This document shows positions 24,011 through 35,609 of a DNA stretch of 64,000 nucleotides, in pieces. Position 1 is the stretch's first letter; every line of letters begins with the position of its first letter. The DNA is from Margaritifera margaritifera (lineage: Eukaryota; Mollusca; Bivalvia; Unionida; Margaritiferidae): NCBI GenBank assembly GCA_029931535.1, contig JAQPZY010001190.1, positions 1,013,001 to 1,077,000 on the forward strand, read 5' to 3'. Under the pieces are notes generated by a model, which ran no database searches, had not been told where the DNA came from, and saw nothing but the letters and a program-made list of their open reading frames with translations. Position numbers and translations under genes: made by a program.

Positions 24011-24214
24011 TTTCAAGTACAATCTTTCTTATCTTGATTTAGGAAATAGAATTATGCTACTACTCGTATTTTCTGCGCAAATGTACACAAAGACACAGCA
24101 GAACATAAACAGTAAACAGCTGACATTACCGTAAGAAATCTGCTACTTCAATCTGTTATACACTTCAGAGATGCCAACATGTTTGAGCATAAAATAGAAA
24201 GAAAATTTGCATGT

Positions 24215-24308
24215 AGTGAGTGAATAATGGATATATTTCATCTTGTGGGTGAAAACTTTAGTATTTAGACCCACTTAATGAAGTATATCCATTATTCACT
24301 CACTACAA
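24215..24308. repeat. long palindrome, GATATATTTCAT family
   Basis: Arms gtgagtgaataatggatata / ttcatcttgtgggt (24217 on) and their complement (24271-24308) flank an 18-bp loop. Shares atggatatatttcat...ttgtgg with the palindrome at 9211-9355. Confidence 0.8.
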
Positions 24309-24565
24309 GCAAATATCCACTATATATTAATTACTGCAAGCAGCTTGTGGCATATATTATTAAAATTGTCTCAAAACTTGCATATCTAATGAACATTTTT
24401 TCATATCTAATGTACACTTGTGTAACATCCTCTATTTCTTTACATACTATTTAATATTAAATACCTTGATTTAAAGTTTAATTTTAAATTAGTCGCTTGT
24501 AGAAAGCTGGGAAAGGTTAAAGAATTAAATATGATATTTTCCAGCATTTTTCACATTTATTACAG

Positions 24566-24748
24566 CTGAATGCAATATCTGAAGTTATTCCGGCCATTCT
24601 GACAGCAGAGATAATAATCTCAGCATCCAATGACTGGAGGCTTCAGGAAGAGTTAATGAAGCATTTAGTTTGTCTTCAGGACTGCACAAGCAGTGAGAAT
24701 ATCTACAACAAAGTCATTCCAGTTCTCTACAATAAGTTAAGAACAGCT
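24566..24748 (+). CDS. PPP4R4: PPP4R4 exon, two HEAT helices
   Basis: 183 nt, 61 codons, phase 0 to 0. Acceptor tttcacatttattacag, donor gtaagt. It encodes LNAISEVIPAILTAEIIISA, then SNDWRLQEELMKHLVCLQDC and TSSENIYNKVIPVLYNKLRT ending in A. The W-R core (SNDWRLQEEL) matches SLKWRTHEKL of human PPP4R4, and SENIYNKVIPVL matches SDQIYYRFLQRM. It is one of the longest and clearest exons. The block between 22970 and 24010 just upstream is a tandem-core repeat. Confidence 0.96.
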
Positions 24749-24872
24749 GTAAGTATCAAAAGGCACAATTGTTTAAATGTTATTTATTCAGTATAATGTA
24801 CTCAACCAAGTACAGTACTTCCTCCCCATAATGAACCATGCAATTATGAATTTCCAAAATGTAATGAATTCT

Positions 24873-24938
24873 GCGATGGCAGATCTGGGTCTATGCAGAT
24901 TGCAGTTGGTATCGGCTTATACGTGAGTATATATGGTA
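24873..24938. mobile_element. double-hairpin MITE, partial (one end)
   Basis: Only the last third: gcgatggcagatctgggtct, atgcagattgcagttggtat and the terminus acgtgagtatatatggta. The rest is missing. Confidence 0.75.
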
Positions 24939-25209
24939 CCATGCTAGAATAAACAATTATTATGGATCTGTAGTCATTGAGGGACCACTGTACTTTAGAT
25001 TTGACGTGGCCTGACCTGAATTTTACCAACAGAATTTAAGTCACGTAAACTTGTTGTCTAAATTTCAGCAATTTGGCTTGGATTTCCCCAAAAATAACTT
25101 GAGCGTGGACTTAAACTTAAGTGTAGCATCTAGCAATCTGATTGGTAAATTTTAAGTCAGACTTTTTTTTGTTATCCAAGTCTTATTTGTAATTGACCAG
25201 TCAAATGTC

Positions 25210-25482
25210 TCAAGTCGAGACCGATCTGATTAAAATCAAGATCTCAGAGGTTCACTTATTTTTAGTAGCCTATCAGACAGAGCATTGCATTTCATGTTGG
25301 GGAGAGTTGTCGTTATTAATTATATGTTTCAAATGATGTTTTTACCTTTAAAAGTTTTTTAAGCTGTGATTTGATTGGTTAATAACAAGGTCAACTGAAC
25401 ATGGCCTTGTATCATTACCCATCAGATCTACTTATTATAAGTAGATCATGATTTTAATCGGATTGAAGTTGAGACTATAGTT
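25210..25482. repeat. inverted-repeat element, GATCTGATTAAAATC family, copy 1
   Basis: Inverted arms: accgatctgattaaaatcaa at 25229 and its counterpart gattttaatcggattgaag at 25450. Internal sequence (gatacaaggccatgttc on minus) recurs in inverted orientation in the element at 55897-56440. Confidence 0.65.
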
Positions 25483-25499
25483 TTAAAACATGTTGTGAA

Positions 25500-25780
25500 A
25501 CTGGGGCCTGATTGGCTGAAATTCAAGTCTGAGTTAAAATTGGCCAATCAAATGTCCTAAATCTTGGCTTAACTTTAAGACTTGGATCAGTGAAATTGGG
25601 ACCTGAAGGTGGCAGAAACCAGAGGAAGGGGGAAATCATCACAGGCAACAATCCACTATGCTCCTTTATCATCCGTGGCAACATGTGCTGAGATTTCCTC
25701 ATTTCTGATGAATATGCATAAAACTGCTTAACCAATCACTGCAAGAGCAAGTCAAATTTTCTCACCATTGTGACCCAACA
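25500..25780 (+). other. intron, no recognisable feature
   Basis: Short duplications of 'ggccaatcaaatgtc' type relate this stretch to the element just upstream. No gene. Confidence 0.4.
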
Positions 25781-25919
25781 TGACCTTAACACACTGTTTG
25801 AATGAAAGAATCAAAGTTTCTCTTCCAAGCACAGTAATTTATCAGTTGATAAAAAGGACACTTTCATTGGTGTGTTGGAGATTGTTACATTGTCATACAT
25901 GTGACAGAACAAAGAAAAA

Positions 25920-26400
25920 TCAGCTTAGGACAAATTGGGAGATTTGCAAAATTTGGTTAGGAGTTTTGACTTTAAAAGAGGGAGGATTTTCAATGAGGAT
26001 GGTGAATTTTTCATTGTGGCACATGTCTTCGACTTTCTTATCCAAATGAAGACCCAAAGCATGGGTCACTATGTGAGTAGTTTTCATCCTTTTCATCTGT
26101 TTATATGAGAACTTTTGCGTGATTTCCGGGTCAGGGAACATTATTTTGACTAGATCTGAAAAATTATCTGCTGCCGTAAACGCAAGATTATGTTTGGCTA
26201 CTATAAAGTTAGCAAACTGTGTCTCAGCATGTATATCTTTATCCACATTTGATGCAGATTCCGTGAACGTGGATTTCAGTTATGGCGTAAATGTTGTCTA
26301 ATTTAATATGCTTTAATATGCTGCATGTAAGGTCATTCTTGCCACCGTAGCAGATTTTACAATCAGCTTTACAGAAAGTGCAGAATGCATATTATGTTCT
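25920..26400 (-). pseudogene. hAT/BED-type transposase relic
   Basis: On the minus strand a BED-like zinc finger (AFCTFCKADCKICYGGKNDL, then CSILKHIK, at about 26391-26300) is followed, after a stop and frameshift, by QFANFIVAKHNLAFTAADNF, SDLVKIMFPDPEITQKFSYK and VTHALGLHLDKKVEDMCHNE, KFTILIENP. This is the N-terminal half of a hAT-like transposase of the type found in many invertebrates and fish. DDE catalytic and dimerisation regions are not found. Likely an old, truncated copy. Confidence 0.65.
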
Positions 26401-28330
26401 TTGGACTTTATTCCAACCACTGCAATTCCCATTTTCATCCATCATTGAATCATTGAATTTCGTGTAATATTGTGGTTGCTTAGATTTTTGTAGTTTTAGC
26501 TTTGGGAGATAATGCATGCTTAGACATCTCGACAAACTTGAGACACCGAAGCCAGACCGACCCTGTTTTGTGCCACTTGAGCTCTTTAGTAATCCAACCA
26601 TAATCAACTAATCCTTTTAATCCTTTCTGAATTACTTCTGATCACACATAGTATAATCCATGTCGACAAACTTAAAACACTAAAGCCAACCAACCCTGTT
26701 GACAGAATCAAACGGATGTTAATTGTTTTATGCTGCTTGAAATTAGTAACTCTATCGTCTTGTCCTGCTTAAGCCAGTTCAATGTCGTGTGATCACAGGC
26801 AGTATTAGCATAAATATACTGCACTGGAACCAAGATGTGAAAAAAAAGTATAAAATAAAAAATTTTGAATAATAATTTTGCACACATAGGAGATTTCAGG
26901 TGGTGCTCTACAGTTTCATACTTTGCATAGGGTTAGATTTTTAAAGAAAAATAATTCCCCAGGTTTTCCTAACTGATTATCCTGGCTGTTTAAAAAAGAC
27001 CCTGCATATCTTAGGTATTATTAAAAGAACTTTTGGTTCTCTTTATTATGGTGTATGATCGATTGGTGCAATTTGGGTTATAGCCTGGTCTTACTTCAGA
27101 AGTGCACCTATCAAAAAACTGCTAGCTCCGCTTGGTCATTTTCACTTCCTGGACTTAAAGGGGAAATTGTAAAAAAAAGAGCTGATAACTTTTTTTTACT
27201 TTTTATATATTTTATAATTCATTCTTTGTGCTTTCAGAAGCTGGTATTGCCTACTCTGACAAAATTTGTTTTCCCTATTTTAATAACTGCTAAAATAGTG
27301 AACTTTGGACTCATTCAGGCTGATTTTTCGAGCATATGGGAGTGGCCATTTTTGTCAGCTGTGTGCATAGATCATGTACAATTTCCACAAGTACAATATG
27401 TAAAGATATTTCAGCCACAGTACATGAAAATAGCATAGAGGTATGCCAACATTCTCTTCACTGTGCATGTTGCAAATTCAAACAACTTCACCTTACACCC
27501 GTCACTCTCTCAGAAGTACATAATATCTGTAGAGCACCTCCTCAGTGAGTGATGGGACAGACGGGAGACACCCTCATCTTGGGAGGAAAACCCTCCCTCC
27601 CTTCCTGGAGGTTCCAATGTATACATTGTGTTGTTGATGCTGTATTTTTGTTTATCCATAATCATGAAAATGAGGAAATCTCAGCACAAAGGAGCATAGC
27701 AGATTGTCTCCCAAGGCTTGTGATGATGATGGGGGGACCACTGAGCTTTAATGGATGACTTTACTTAAATTGAAACCAGGGACCAAATCATGGGCACAGG
27801 CCCTTCATAAAACTTCTCAAATTGAGTACATATTCAGCTGAAAATTTTTGTATCTTTGTAAAATATTTGTACAACGAAATTTAACATTAGTATCTCAGTG
27901 TTAAGCCCAAGAATGACCCACTGCTTTCAAAATGGATTGTACTTTACACGTAATCAGCATGATAAACAGAGCTGAATTTTGACTCAAACTTGATATGTTT
28001 TATGAAAGCAAGACTAGGGCATGTTAAAGATACACTATCCAGGCTCCCAAGGCTGAGTTTTGTGGAGTGCTTTGTCTGGAAGATTGTGCCATTATACACT
28101 ATAAGTTAAGTAGAAGTTGGAAGCTTTTTTGCTTCTTACTAAATAATAGCAAAAAACTTGTGTTTAGCTGGTGGTGAGAAATAGGTATCAGTTTTCTGGT
28201 GGCAAGGACAGCAGTGGCATCGCAAGGCAGATAGAGTGGTGGTATATTATGGTATATTTCACAACCTTCCATGAACCCTTGCTCAGAAAAATATTCTGAA
28301 TTAATTTTCTTGGGTATCAATTTTCGTAGT
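26401..28330 (+). other. intron, no clear feature
   Basis: The minus-strand frame at 26392-26607 may belong to the hAT relic's 5' part but shows no domain. Frames at 27055-27758 are open by chance as far as I can tell. No repeat structure was recognised. Confidence 0.35.
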
Positions 28331-28341
28331 TTTGCTGGTAC

Positions 28342-28515
28342 AGTAGAACTGTGTTGAAAGACCACACCTTCCAAAAAATAATGATCTCTCAAGACAGGTG
28401 GTCTCATAACAGGTCATAACACTATGCAGTTAATAAATCTGTGCATTGATAATCTGGTCTGTCATGATGGGTGGTCTCTCACAGCAGTGGTCTTTCATGA
28501 CAGTTTTTACTGTAC
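28342..28515. mobile_element. small TA-flanked MITE
   Basis: Inverted ends cagtagaactgtgttgaaag (after TA at 28342) and the complement of catgacagtttttactg (before TA at 28514), with internal gaccacc...ggtggtct arms. Fits a Tc1/pogo-type MITE of about 170 bp. Confidence 0.7.
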
Positions 28516-28796
28516 TTAAATTTGTGGATTAGAGAAAAAGTTCCACAAGAGAATCATTGCTCATTGGGTCTTTAAATTGATGGTTTTGAACAACTATGAA
28601 ATCCACTACAATTGGTACTCAATAAATAATAGTGTCTTCCCAGTTCATACAGATCTTTAACAGAGCAACATCTGACCTTAATGTTTGTTCAGCATTTTAA
28701 ATGGCAACAATGTTCATTTAGATATTAAATAAATTTAAACTCTAATTTGATTGATTGATTCATTGATATATCTTTTGATTCGTTCATTGATTTCAG

Positions 28797-28902
28797 AGGG
28801 CACTGCCAGTGCGGCTGGCAGCAGTTCGAACTACATTAACCCTAATACGTAATTTGAAGAAAATGGAGCAGAGGGAAGAACTTCTTCAAATGTTAATTGA
28901 TG
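28797..28902 (+). CDS. PPP4R4: PPP4R4 exon, HEAT repeat
   Basis: 106 nt, phase 0 to 1. Acceptor cgttcattgatttcag, donor gtaaat. It encodes RALPVRLAAVRTTLTLIRNL and KKMEQREELLQMLID plus one base of an Asp codon. Human PPP4R4 has NVLPVQKAASRTLCIFLRYN, then KQEQRHEVIQKLIE. The single G left over joins AC of the next exon to give GAC. Confidence 0.96.
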
Positions 28903-29510
28903 GTAAATATTGTAACTTTGCAAAGTTTCTATAAATCCTGTAGCTTACATTGTATGAAAGAAATCAGTAAATATTGCTTTCCTAAGTTGATGAATTTTGC
29001 TACTTACAGAATACAAAAGCTTCTTTAATATATTGAAAGAAAATCGTACGTATGATACGTATTGTTGATTGTTGTTATGCATGGATAGAAGGATGCATTG
29101 ATTGGTTGATTAATTATTTACTGATCAAATGATGGATGGATGGATGAAATGATTAATTGATTAATAATTTTTGTTAATTAAACATACAGTTGTCATCAGT
29201 TGAATGAAGAATAAGTTAAGAATTTTCAGCCTGTATTATTTGTGTTTGGGCCAGGTAAAGTCCAAATTTCTCAACAATTCAAGTTTCAGTGTGGAAACAA
29301 AAAACTGAAATTTAAAATATGAACGAAAAAAGTATAAAAAAAACTTGGAAAAAAAGGTGTTTGTAAGCTGGACATGAATTATAGCAAATTAAATAAAGCC
29401 ATCCCAATTTTTTTGAAAAAATTAAAAACTTTGTCAACATATAGTCCTTTTTTAAAAATCCTGTGGTAAAGTTATATAATACACTGTATTTATATTGTTT
29501 TTAGGGGTCA
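28903..29510 (+). other. intron, no clear feature
   Basis: AT-rich with short GATT/GATG repeats around 29070-29180. Confidence 0.4.
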
Positions 29511-30076
29511 CACATTGAGATGTGTTTTCTCAATAGTAATCACCTTTTCTGTCCATCCATTGGTCCATCAGTCTACCCGTCCATCCAATCACACTTCTTG
29601 AAACCATTATAGCTGTGCAACCCTTAAACATAGTTGGATGTCATGTTGTAGGTGAATTGCCTATTATATATGGATGTGCATTCTAAAGGTTTCAGCTTTT
29701 TAAGGTCCAGTTGTGACAGTTATTGACAGAGTTGTTGTCCTTTTCCCATCAGTATTAAATCTCCAGTACTGCAGATCATTGTAACCAGCATAGCTCAGGA
29801 ACCATTCAGAATATTCTGATACATTTTGGTGTGTACATTGCCTTATAGGCTCAGATGTGTCTTTTAATGGTTTTGTCTTGTCATCTTCTTTTAAATAAAG
29901 TTATGGCACTTGATTTACATGGGCTGTTGCATGTTGGATGCCATTTGGTAGGTGAATTGCTTATTACATGTAGATGTGCCTTTTGATAGTTTTGTCTTTT
30001 CAGGTCCAATTTTGGTGAAGTTATTGCCCTTTTCCATCCATATTTCATCTCCACTACAGCAAATCATTGTAACCAG

Positions 30077-30722
30077 CATTGCTTAGGTACCATTCAACAT
30101 ATTCTAATGCACTTTGATGTGTACATTGTCCCATAGCCCTGTACATTGTCCCATAGTTCCCATTGTCCCATAGCATTGCTTAGGTACCATTCAACATATT
30201 CTAATGCACTTTGATGTGTACATTGTCCCATAGCCCTGTACATTGTCCCATAGTTCCCATTGTCCCATAGCATTGCTTAGGTACCATTCAACATATTCTA
30301 ATGCACTTTGATGTGTACATTGTCCCATAGCCCTGTACATTGTCCCATAGTTCCCATTGTCCCATAGCATTGCTTAGGTACCATTCAACATATTCTAATG
30401 CACTTTGATGTGTACATTGTCCCATAGCCCTGTACATTGTCCCATAGTTCCTATTGTCCCATAGCATTGCTTAGGTACCATTCAACATATTCTAATGCAC
30501 TTTGATGTGTACATTGTCCCATAGCCCTGTACATTGTCCCATAGTTCCCATTGTCCCATAGCATTGCTTAGGTACCATTCAACATATTCTAATGCACTTT
30601 GATGTGTACATTGTCCCATAGCCCTGTACATTGTCCCATAGTTCCCATTGTCCCATAGCATTGCTTAGGTACCATTCAACATATTCTAATGCACTTTGAT
30701 GTGTACATTGTCCCATAGCCCT
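30077..30722 (+). repeat. 97-bp tandem repeat, about 6.6 copies
   Basis: Unit from cattgcttaggtaccattca through tgtcccatag; copies begin at about 30077, 30174, 30271 and so on. I see only one or two base differences between copies (for example cctattg for cccattg), so the expansion is recent or maintained by conversion. Confidence 0.95.
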
Positions 30723-30859
30723 AGATGTGCCTTTTATGGATTTTGTCTTGTCACCTCCATTTTAAATACAGTTATGGCCCTTGAGAATTAACTTGATTCA
30801 CATGGGCTGTTGCATGTAACCAATATAGCTGTGCAGCCCTTACACATAATTGGATGTCA

Positions 30860-31000
30860 TATTACCAGTAAATGTGCCTTTTGACAGGTGAGTTGCCTAT
30901 TACCAGTAAATGTGCCTTTTGACAGGTGAGTTGCCTATTACCAGTAAATGTGCCTTTTGACAGGTGAGTTGCATATTACCAGTAAATGTGCCTTTTGACA
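30860..31000 (+). repeat. 38-bp tandem repeat, about 4 copies
   Basis: Unit attaccagtaaatgtgcctt plus ttgacaggtgagttgcct; nearly identical copies inside repeat C. Each unit contains cag/gtgagt-like sequence, so cryptic splice sites are multiplied here. Confidence 0.9.
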
Positions 31001-31971
31001 GGTTTCATCTTTTTAGGTCCAATTTTGTTGGAGTTATTGCTCTTTTCCCATCAATATTAAAATTGTACTGCAGCACATCTTTGCTTTGTGTTCAGTATAG
31101 CCAAAGATCCATTAAACATATTCTGATACAATTTGATGTGTACATTTTCTCAATACCTGAATATATCTTTTATAGGTTTTGTCTTGTCACTTCCATTTTT
31201 TGGATAGATTTGATTTTGATCTTGATTAGTTTGGTGCTACATCATAATGACCTTGTTGCACCCCACAGTTATGGCCCGTTGACAATTAACTTCATATCTT
31301 CACGTGGAATGTTGCTTGTAGCTAGTATAGCTGAAGAACCATTCAAAATATTCTCATGCAATTTGGTATAAACTTTGCCTCATAGACATGTGTGCATTAT
31401 ATGGATTTATCTCATTTATAAGAGTTATGGGACCTGATTGCTTGTCCTCCTGACTTTTCAACCATATTAGGTATATGGCTTCAAATTGGTAAGACCTTGA
31501 GCGAGTTTGATTTCCAGCTTTCCATGATATCATTTACAGGAGTTATGGCCCCTGATTGCCCATGCTGCTGACTTCGGTTTCAGCAGCATAATTTTATTTA
31601 GATTTATTGGATTTCAACCAAATTTGGCCCGCATCATTATATTGATTAATTTTAATTTCAAGTGTTTCATATTATCATATAGAAGAGTTCTTGCCCCTTG
31701 ATTGCTTGCTTTACACCGCATTACTTTGCAAAGGAATATTGCGTTTCATCTCTAGTTATTATGCACCTTAATATTGATGAGACCTTGAATGAGTTGGATT
31801 TCCACATTGTCGCTAAGAAGCATTATGGCCCATGAATGTCCATCTTTTCCAAACTTTGGTCTTACAACAGAAATTGTTCTATTAAAGGCTTTAAGGAAGT
31901 TGAAGTGAGTGGGGCCATTCATGATGCATCCATTGCTACTAGCACTATTATTTTTCTCTTTTCTATTTCAG

Positions 31972-32264
31972 ACTATTGCTGCAATCGAAGCTGTCATCAT
32001 AGGAATTTATTTATTGATATGTGCAAAGTGACAATAGAACTTTATTCCAAGGCATTTTTCAAGGAACACTTTTTTGAACCTTTAATTCAGTTACACTTAG
32101 ACCCAGTGCCTAATGTACGATTACGTTTGTGTTCAGTGTTACCGGACCTTAGGCGGTTGTTAAAACTTCCAACAGATCGTGTTCTTCTTCAACAGTTGGA
32201 AGCTTGTGTGAGGAAGCTTTTGATAGGAGAAAAAGATCGGGATGTTCAGGCAGCTATCAAACAA
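31972..32264 (+). CDS. PPP4R4: PPP4R4 exon, last HEAT repeats (longest conserved exon)
   Basis: 293 nt, phase 1 to 0. Acceptor tttttctcttttctatttcag, donor gtaaga. It encodes YCCNRSCHHRNLFIDMCKVT, then IELYSKAFFKEHFFEPLIQL, HLDPVPNVRLRLCSVLPDLR, RLLKLPTDRVLLQQLEACVR and KLLIGEKDRDVQAAIKQ. SKAFFKEHFF, DPVPNVR.(R/K)LC and LLQQLE.CVRKLL are near-identical to human PPP4R4 and make the assignment secure. The number of residues between LID and the RNLF block equals that in human, so no exon is missing before it. The end of a large dispersed repeat (to about 31950) abuts the pyrimidine tract. Confidence 0.97.
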
Positions 32265-32319
32265 GTAAGATAATTGTAGATTTTTTTTCTTAAGTTTATT
32301 CTTATTCTTATATATGTGA

Positions 32320-33890
32320 GGGTCCCTCTTGCACAGTACTCCTCAAATTCTCCACCTTCACACCTGGCTCATATCAAAATGATCGACCTGCCAAGACCAA
32401 TTTTCGAGCAAGGTTGTCAAAGGCAAATGCTCAGGCTAGAAGGTAATTGACTTACAAGGTTTACAATGCCAAGTGGATTTTCTGTAATTGGTGCAGCAGG
32501 AAATGCATTGATATCCTATCTGCCCCCTATTAACTGCAGTTGCAGATTTTCTTCTTTTTCTCTTCAAGGAAAAAGATTGCTCGATAGCCACCATTAGGGC
32601 TATAGAGCAGTCTTCTCCAGTAATCTTAAGTTCTCTATGGGCTCCTCTATAGGGTCAGATCCACATCTTTCAGAATTGATCAGATACTTTGAGCTCCAGA
32701 GACCGGTCTCTCACTCTTTAATGATGAGGTAGAAATCTTGTGTGTTCTTTAGTCATTATCTAAATTTCCTTATGAAACTATGATTGAAGCTTCCTTTGAG
32801 AAACTTACCCTTAAAACTGTCCTTCTGTTCTGCCTAGTGCTGGCGAGGAGGAATGAAATTCATGCTTTTTCAGGGGAAAAGGGTTGTTTACATTTCAGTG
32901 GTAACTATGACTCAGTCTTTTTTCCTTGCCAATCTGGGTTTCTGGCTAAGAATCAGTTACCTTTGGTAGCTCCTGTTCCTACTGAAATCCCCCAGTCTCA
33001 GTCATATCTGCGCTGGGGATGATCAAGATACACTCCTTCATTTATATCAAAACAGGAAAGAAAGGGTTGTAACAGTGTTTTTCTCCCTCTAAAAGTACCT
33101 CTGATATTTCAGCAGCCACCATCTTGAAATTGATTTGTGTGGACTATTCAAGAGCTTATCATTCTCTCACTGAGAGATTTCTCTCTTTCATAAAAATCAA
33201 AGCCCATGAGATCAGGACTGTTGCTGCATCTTGGGCCTTTTTTAATCATTCTTCTTTGGATGATGTCATGAATGCTGCCTTCTGGAGATCTCACTCCACT
33301 TTGTTGTCATTTTACCTTCGATCAGTGTCACACCAGAGTAAGGGTATTTATGCTTTGGGCCCAGTTGTATCATCCCAATAAGTTGTCAAGTCATTCTCCA
33401 GTCTGCAGTAGAGCATCCTACTGACAGCAATGGTAAGTTCACTTTGACAGCTTATCTAAGGCCATCAACCTCTCACTGTACTGGCAAATTCAGCAACGCA
33501 ATACTAGCAGGCAATGTGTTGCGGCAGTTAAAATGCAGTTTTTTAAGGGTTAAAGATAATTTTAATTATATAATGCTTCCCTGCTATTATTGCTCAGTTC
33601 CCTCCTACCTCCCCACTCTGATGTTCTTTCAGTCTCGGTCCGAGTCAAAGAAGGACAATATTCTTATTGTCAGAAGTGAACTAAGGTATCAGACTGGGAT
33701 CATATTGTATTTTATTCTAGATCTCCAATTACTAATTGGAAGAGGGAATAATCTTGGACTGGTGACTAGTACCAGGATAAAATATAGGAATGCAATAATA
33801 GCTGGTAAGTATTACATAATTAAAATTAGTTTTACCTGCTAAGAATTACATTTTGTATATAAAAAGTATAATAATACTACTTTACCTATA
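32320..33890 (+). mobile_element. DIRS-type retrotransposon, 3' fragment, copy 3
   Basis: Contains the tyrosine recombinase region and right terminus of the same family as 48440-54320: cgagcaaggttg.caa, ttctgtaattg.tgcag and the terminal stretch around 33650-33840 are shared. RT and gag are absent, so it is 5'-truncated. Confidence 0.8.
32420..33400 (+). pseudogene. DIRS tyrosine recombinase, broken
   Basis: Frames in order give a N-terminal KW..FCNWC-like core region, then LTLKTVLLFCLVLARRNEIH and SGFLAKNQLP (32780-33022), then SLTERFLSFIKIKAHEIRTV, SWAFFNHSSLDDVMNAAFWR and TLLSFYLRSVSHQSKGIYAL ending GPVVSSQ (33124-33381). The R (ARRNEIH), H-x-x-R (HEIR) and Tyr (SFYLR) of the R-H-R-Y tyrosine recombinase set are all visible, but a stop and frameshift separate the two halves. 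Confidence 0.8.
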
Positions 33891-33945
33891 ACAAAATTAT
33901 ATTTTACAAACACAGCATTCTTATCTGTAATTTTTCACTTTTCAG

Positions 33946-33987
33946 GCAGTGGAAGAATTAGATAAAATTCCGTATCAGATGGAATCA
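33946..33987 (+). CDS. PPP4R4: PPP4R4 small exon
   Basis: 42 nt, 14 codons, phase 0 to 0. Acceptor tttttcacttttcag, donor gtaagt. It encodes AVEELDKIPYQMES and aligns with TVLELDRMEMSMDA in human PPP4R4. Its small size makes it easy to miss. It sits just after a 3' DIRS fragment that ends near 33890. Confidence 0.9.
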
Positions 33988-35040
33988 GTAAGTATACATT
34001 GGTTTGATATTGATTTTTTACATAGGATTCATGATCAAGAAATGATTTTCCTTTTTAGGTATAAATGTACATTTTGATTTTTCCATCTGAAATGCAATGA
34101 AAGTAATTTCATTCTAATAGAATCACAACTTCAGCAGTAGTATCAACTTGAATAAGCCATGGAAAGACTTGTATGTAAAAAATGAATCTGTGAAATAATA
34201 GCTTGGATGTCTCTGACCACAAAAGGTTATTAAAACAGTCACAAAGTGTTTTGTTGATAAATATAGCACCTTTAGAAATTACAGGAAATATTTTACTCTC
34301 AATATTTTCATTTTTATAAAGTTTGACTAGATTTTATTGTTAGGTGATGCATTACAGTATGTAAGTAATAAGCCAACTGTACATTGTAAACATATGATTT
34401 AAGTATTTAACATGTTTTACTTTTATATTTTATTATTTTGTTACCTTCTATAGAATTTTAACATCTTTATCTTTAATTTTTTTATCTTGTATTTCATGTT
34501 TACATTTTTTGGAAGGGTTTATCTTCCTAAAGGTGTTGTACAATTCTTCATTTTTAGATTTTTTGAATTTTACTTTTAATTGGCATTAAATAGCCATTAA
34601 TGTGCTGAGATGCCATTAAATGCCAATACATACATATATACATACATATATATACATTATAAATAATTCCATGATGAGTCCATGCCTGATGACATGTCCA
34701 TGTACCACTTCTGCACAAATTTAGCAAAGGTGTATTTAAGAAATCTTTATTCACTGACAAACCCATCAATTCCTCCCTACCCGACTCTTTTTTCGCTAAA
34801 AAATATTTGTAAGGCAAGGCATTTAGGGTTTATCATAGGAGAATGGCTGTATCTTGTGTGTTTTTTGAAAGACCATTAGGTTGTTTCTTGAAGGTGAAAG
34901 CCTTATTCATTCAGCGTGACCGTCAAATGACTGCACTGTTTTAACTAAGAACATTATGTGATAATATTTGTTGACATTTTAGTGATTATACTATACAATT
35001 AGATTAATTAATTAATTGCAATTAGTAAGTTTTCTGACAT
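33988..35040 (+). other. intron, no recognisable feature
   Basis: AT-rich; TACA/TATA repeats at 34627-34665. No gene. Confidence 0.4.
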
Positions 35041-35059
35041 CAGACCCTAAGGTTATGGA

Positions 35060-35260
35060 TTCAAATTCAGTTCAGACATAACTAAATTCTGATATATGAT
35101 TGACTGATATCAGATCACAGACCAATCAGAGACATGACTAAATTCTGACATAAGCATGGCTGATATCTGATCATAGACCAATCAAGGACACAAATAAATT
35201 CTGACATATGATGGCTGACATATGTTGGGCCAATACCAAATCACTGATCAAGCAGGTGTC
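35060..35260 (+). repeat. minisatellite-like repeat, about 60 bp unit
   Basis: Three to four degenerate units of gactaaattctgacata, tggctgatatctgatcatag and accaatca. Confidence 0.7.
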
Positions 35261-35405
35261 ATAATTTTAAGTTGTGTCTGTGTTGAGTGCAAGAATGATT
35301 TTATAATACTGGGGACATGTTTCTGGAGAGAGCTGTTTTTATTAAATACAAAATAAAGAAAAACAAGATAAAAGCTCCAGACTCCGTATTATTTTGTTGT
35401 TTTAG

Positions 35406-35483
35406 CATACCAGGAGGATGTACATGGAAGAGGATGTAGATGACAAGAAAAAAGAAGATGAGGAGAAGAGATTGATAGAATTG
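35406..35483 (+). CDS. PPP4R4: PPP4R4 exon, charged coiled-coil start
   Basis: 78 nt, 26 codons, phase 0 to 0. Acceptor ttattttgttgttttag, donor gtaaac. It encodes HTRRMYMEEDVDDKKKEDEE and KRLIEL. Human PPP4R4 has FQKKFYEKDLLDQEKEREELLLL-type charged helix here, right after the HEAT solenoid. The sequence is acidic and basic in alternation, as in a single helix or coiled coil. Confidence 0.9.
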
Positions 35484-35609
35484 GTAAACAATTATTTAAT
35501 CACTGAAGATTCAGATAAAATTGGTACAATTACACGTATCTCCAGATCTCTTTCCTGTATAAAATATCTGCCTAACCCCATGCACTTTATACCCATTGAT
35601 ATGTATGGC

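Larger units (their letters stand above)
29515..31950 (+). repeat. large dispersed repeat C, copy 2
   Basis: Starts tagtaatcaccttttctgtc and ends catccattgctactagcac at 31928-31947, matching the copy at 20095-22025. Internal sequence has 'ttatggcccttga', 'ttaggtccaattttg' and 'accattcaacatattct' units. The end is immediately followed by the pyrimidine tract of the 31972 exon. Confidence 0.75.

Noticed and set aside
27055..27758. Consecutive open frames as extra PPP4R4 exons
   Set aside because: The conserved protein is already continuous from the exon ending 24748 to that starting 28797; nothing is missing there.
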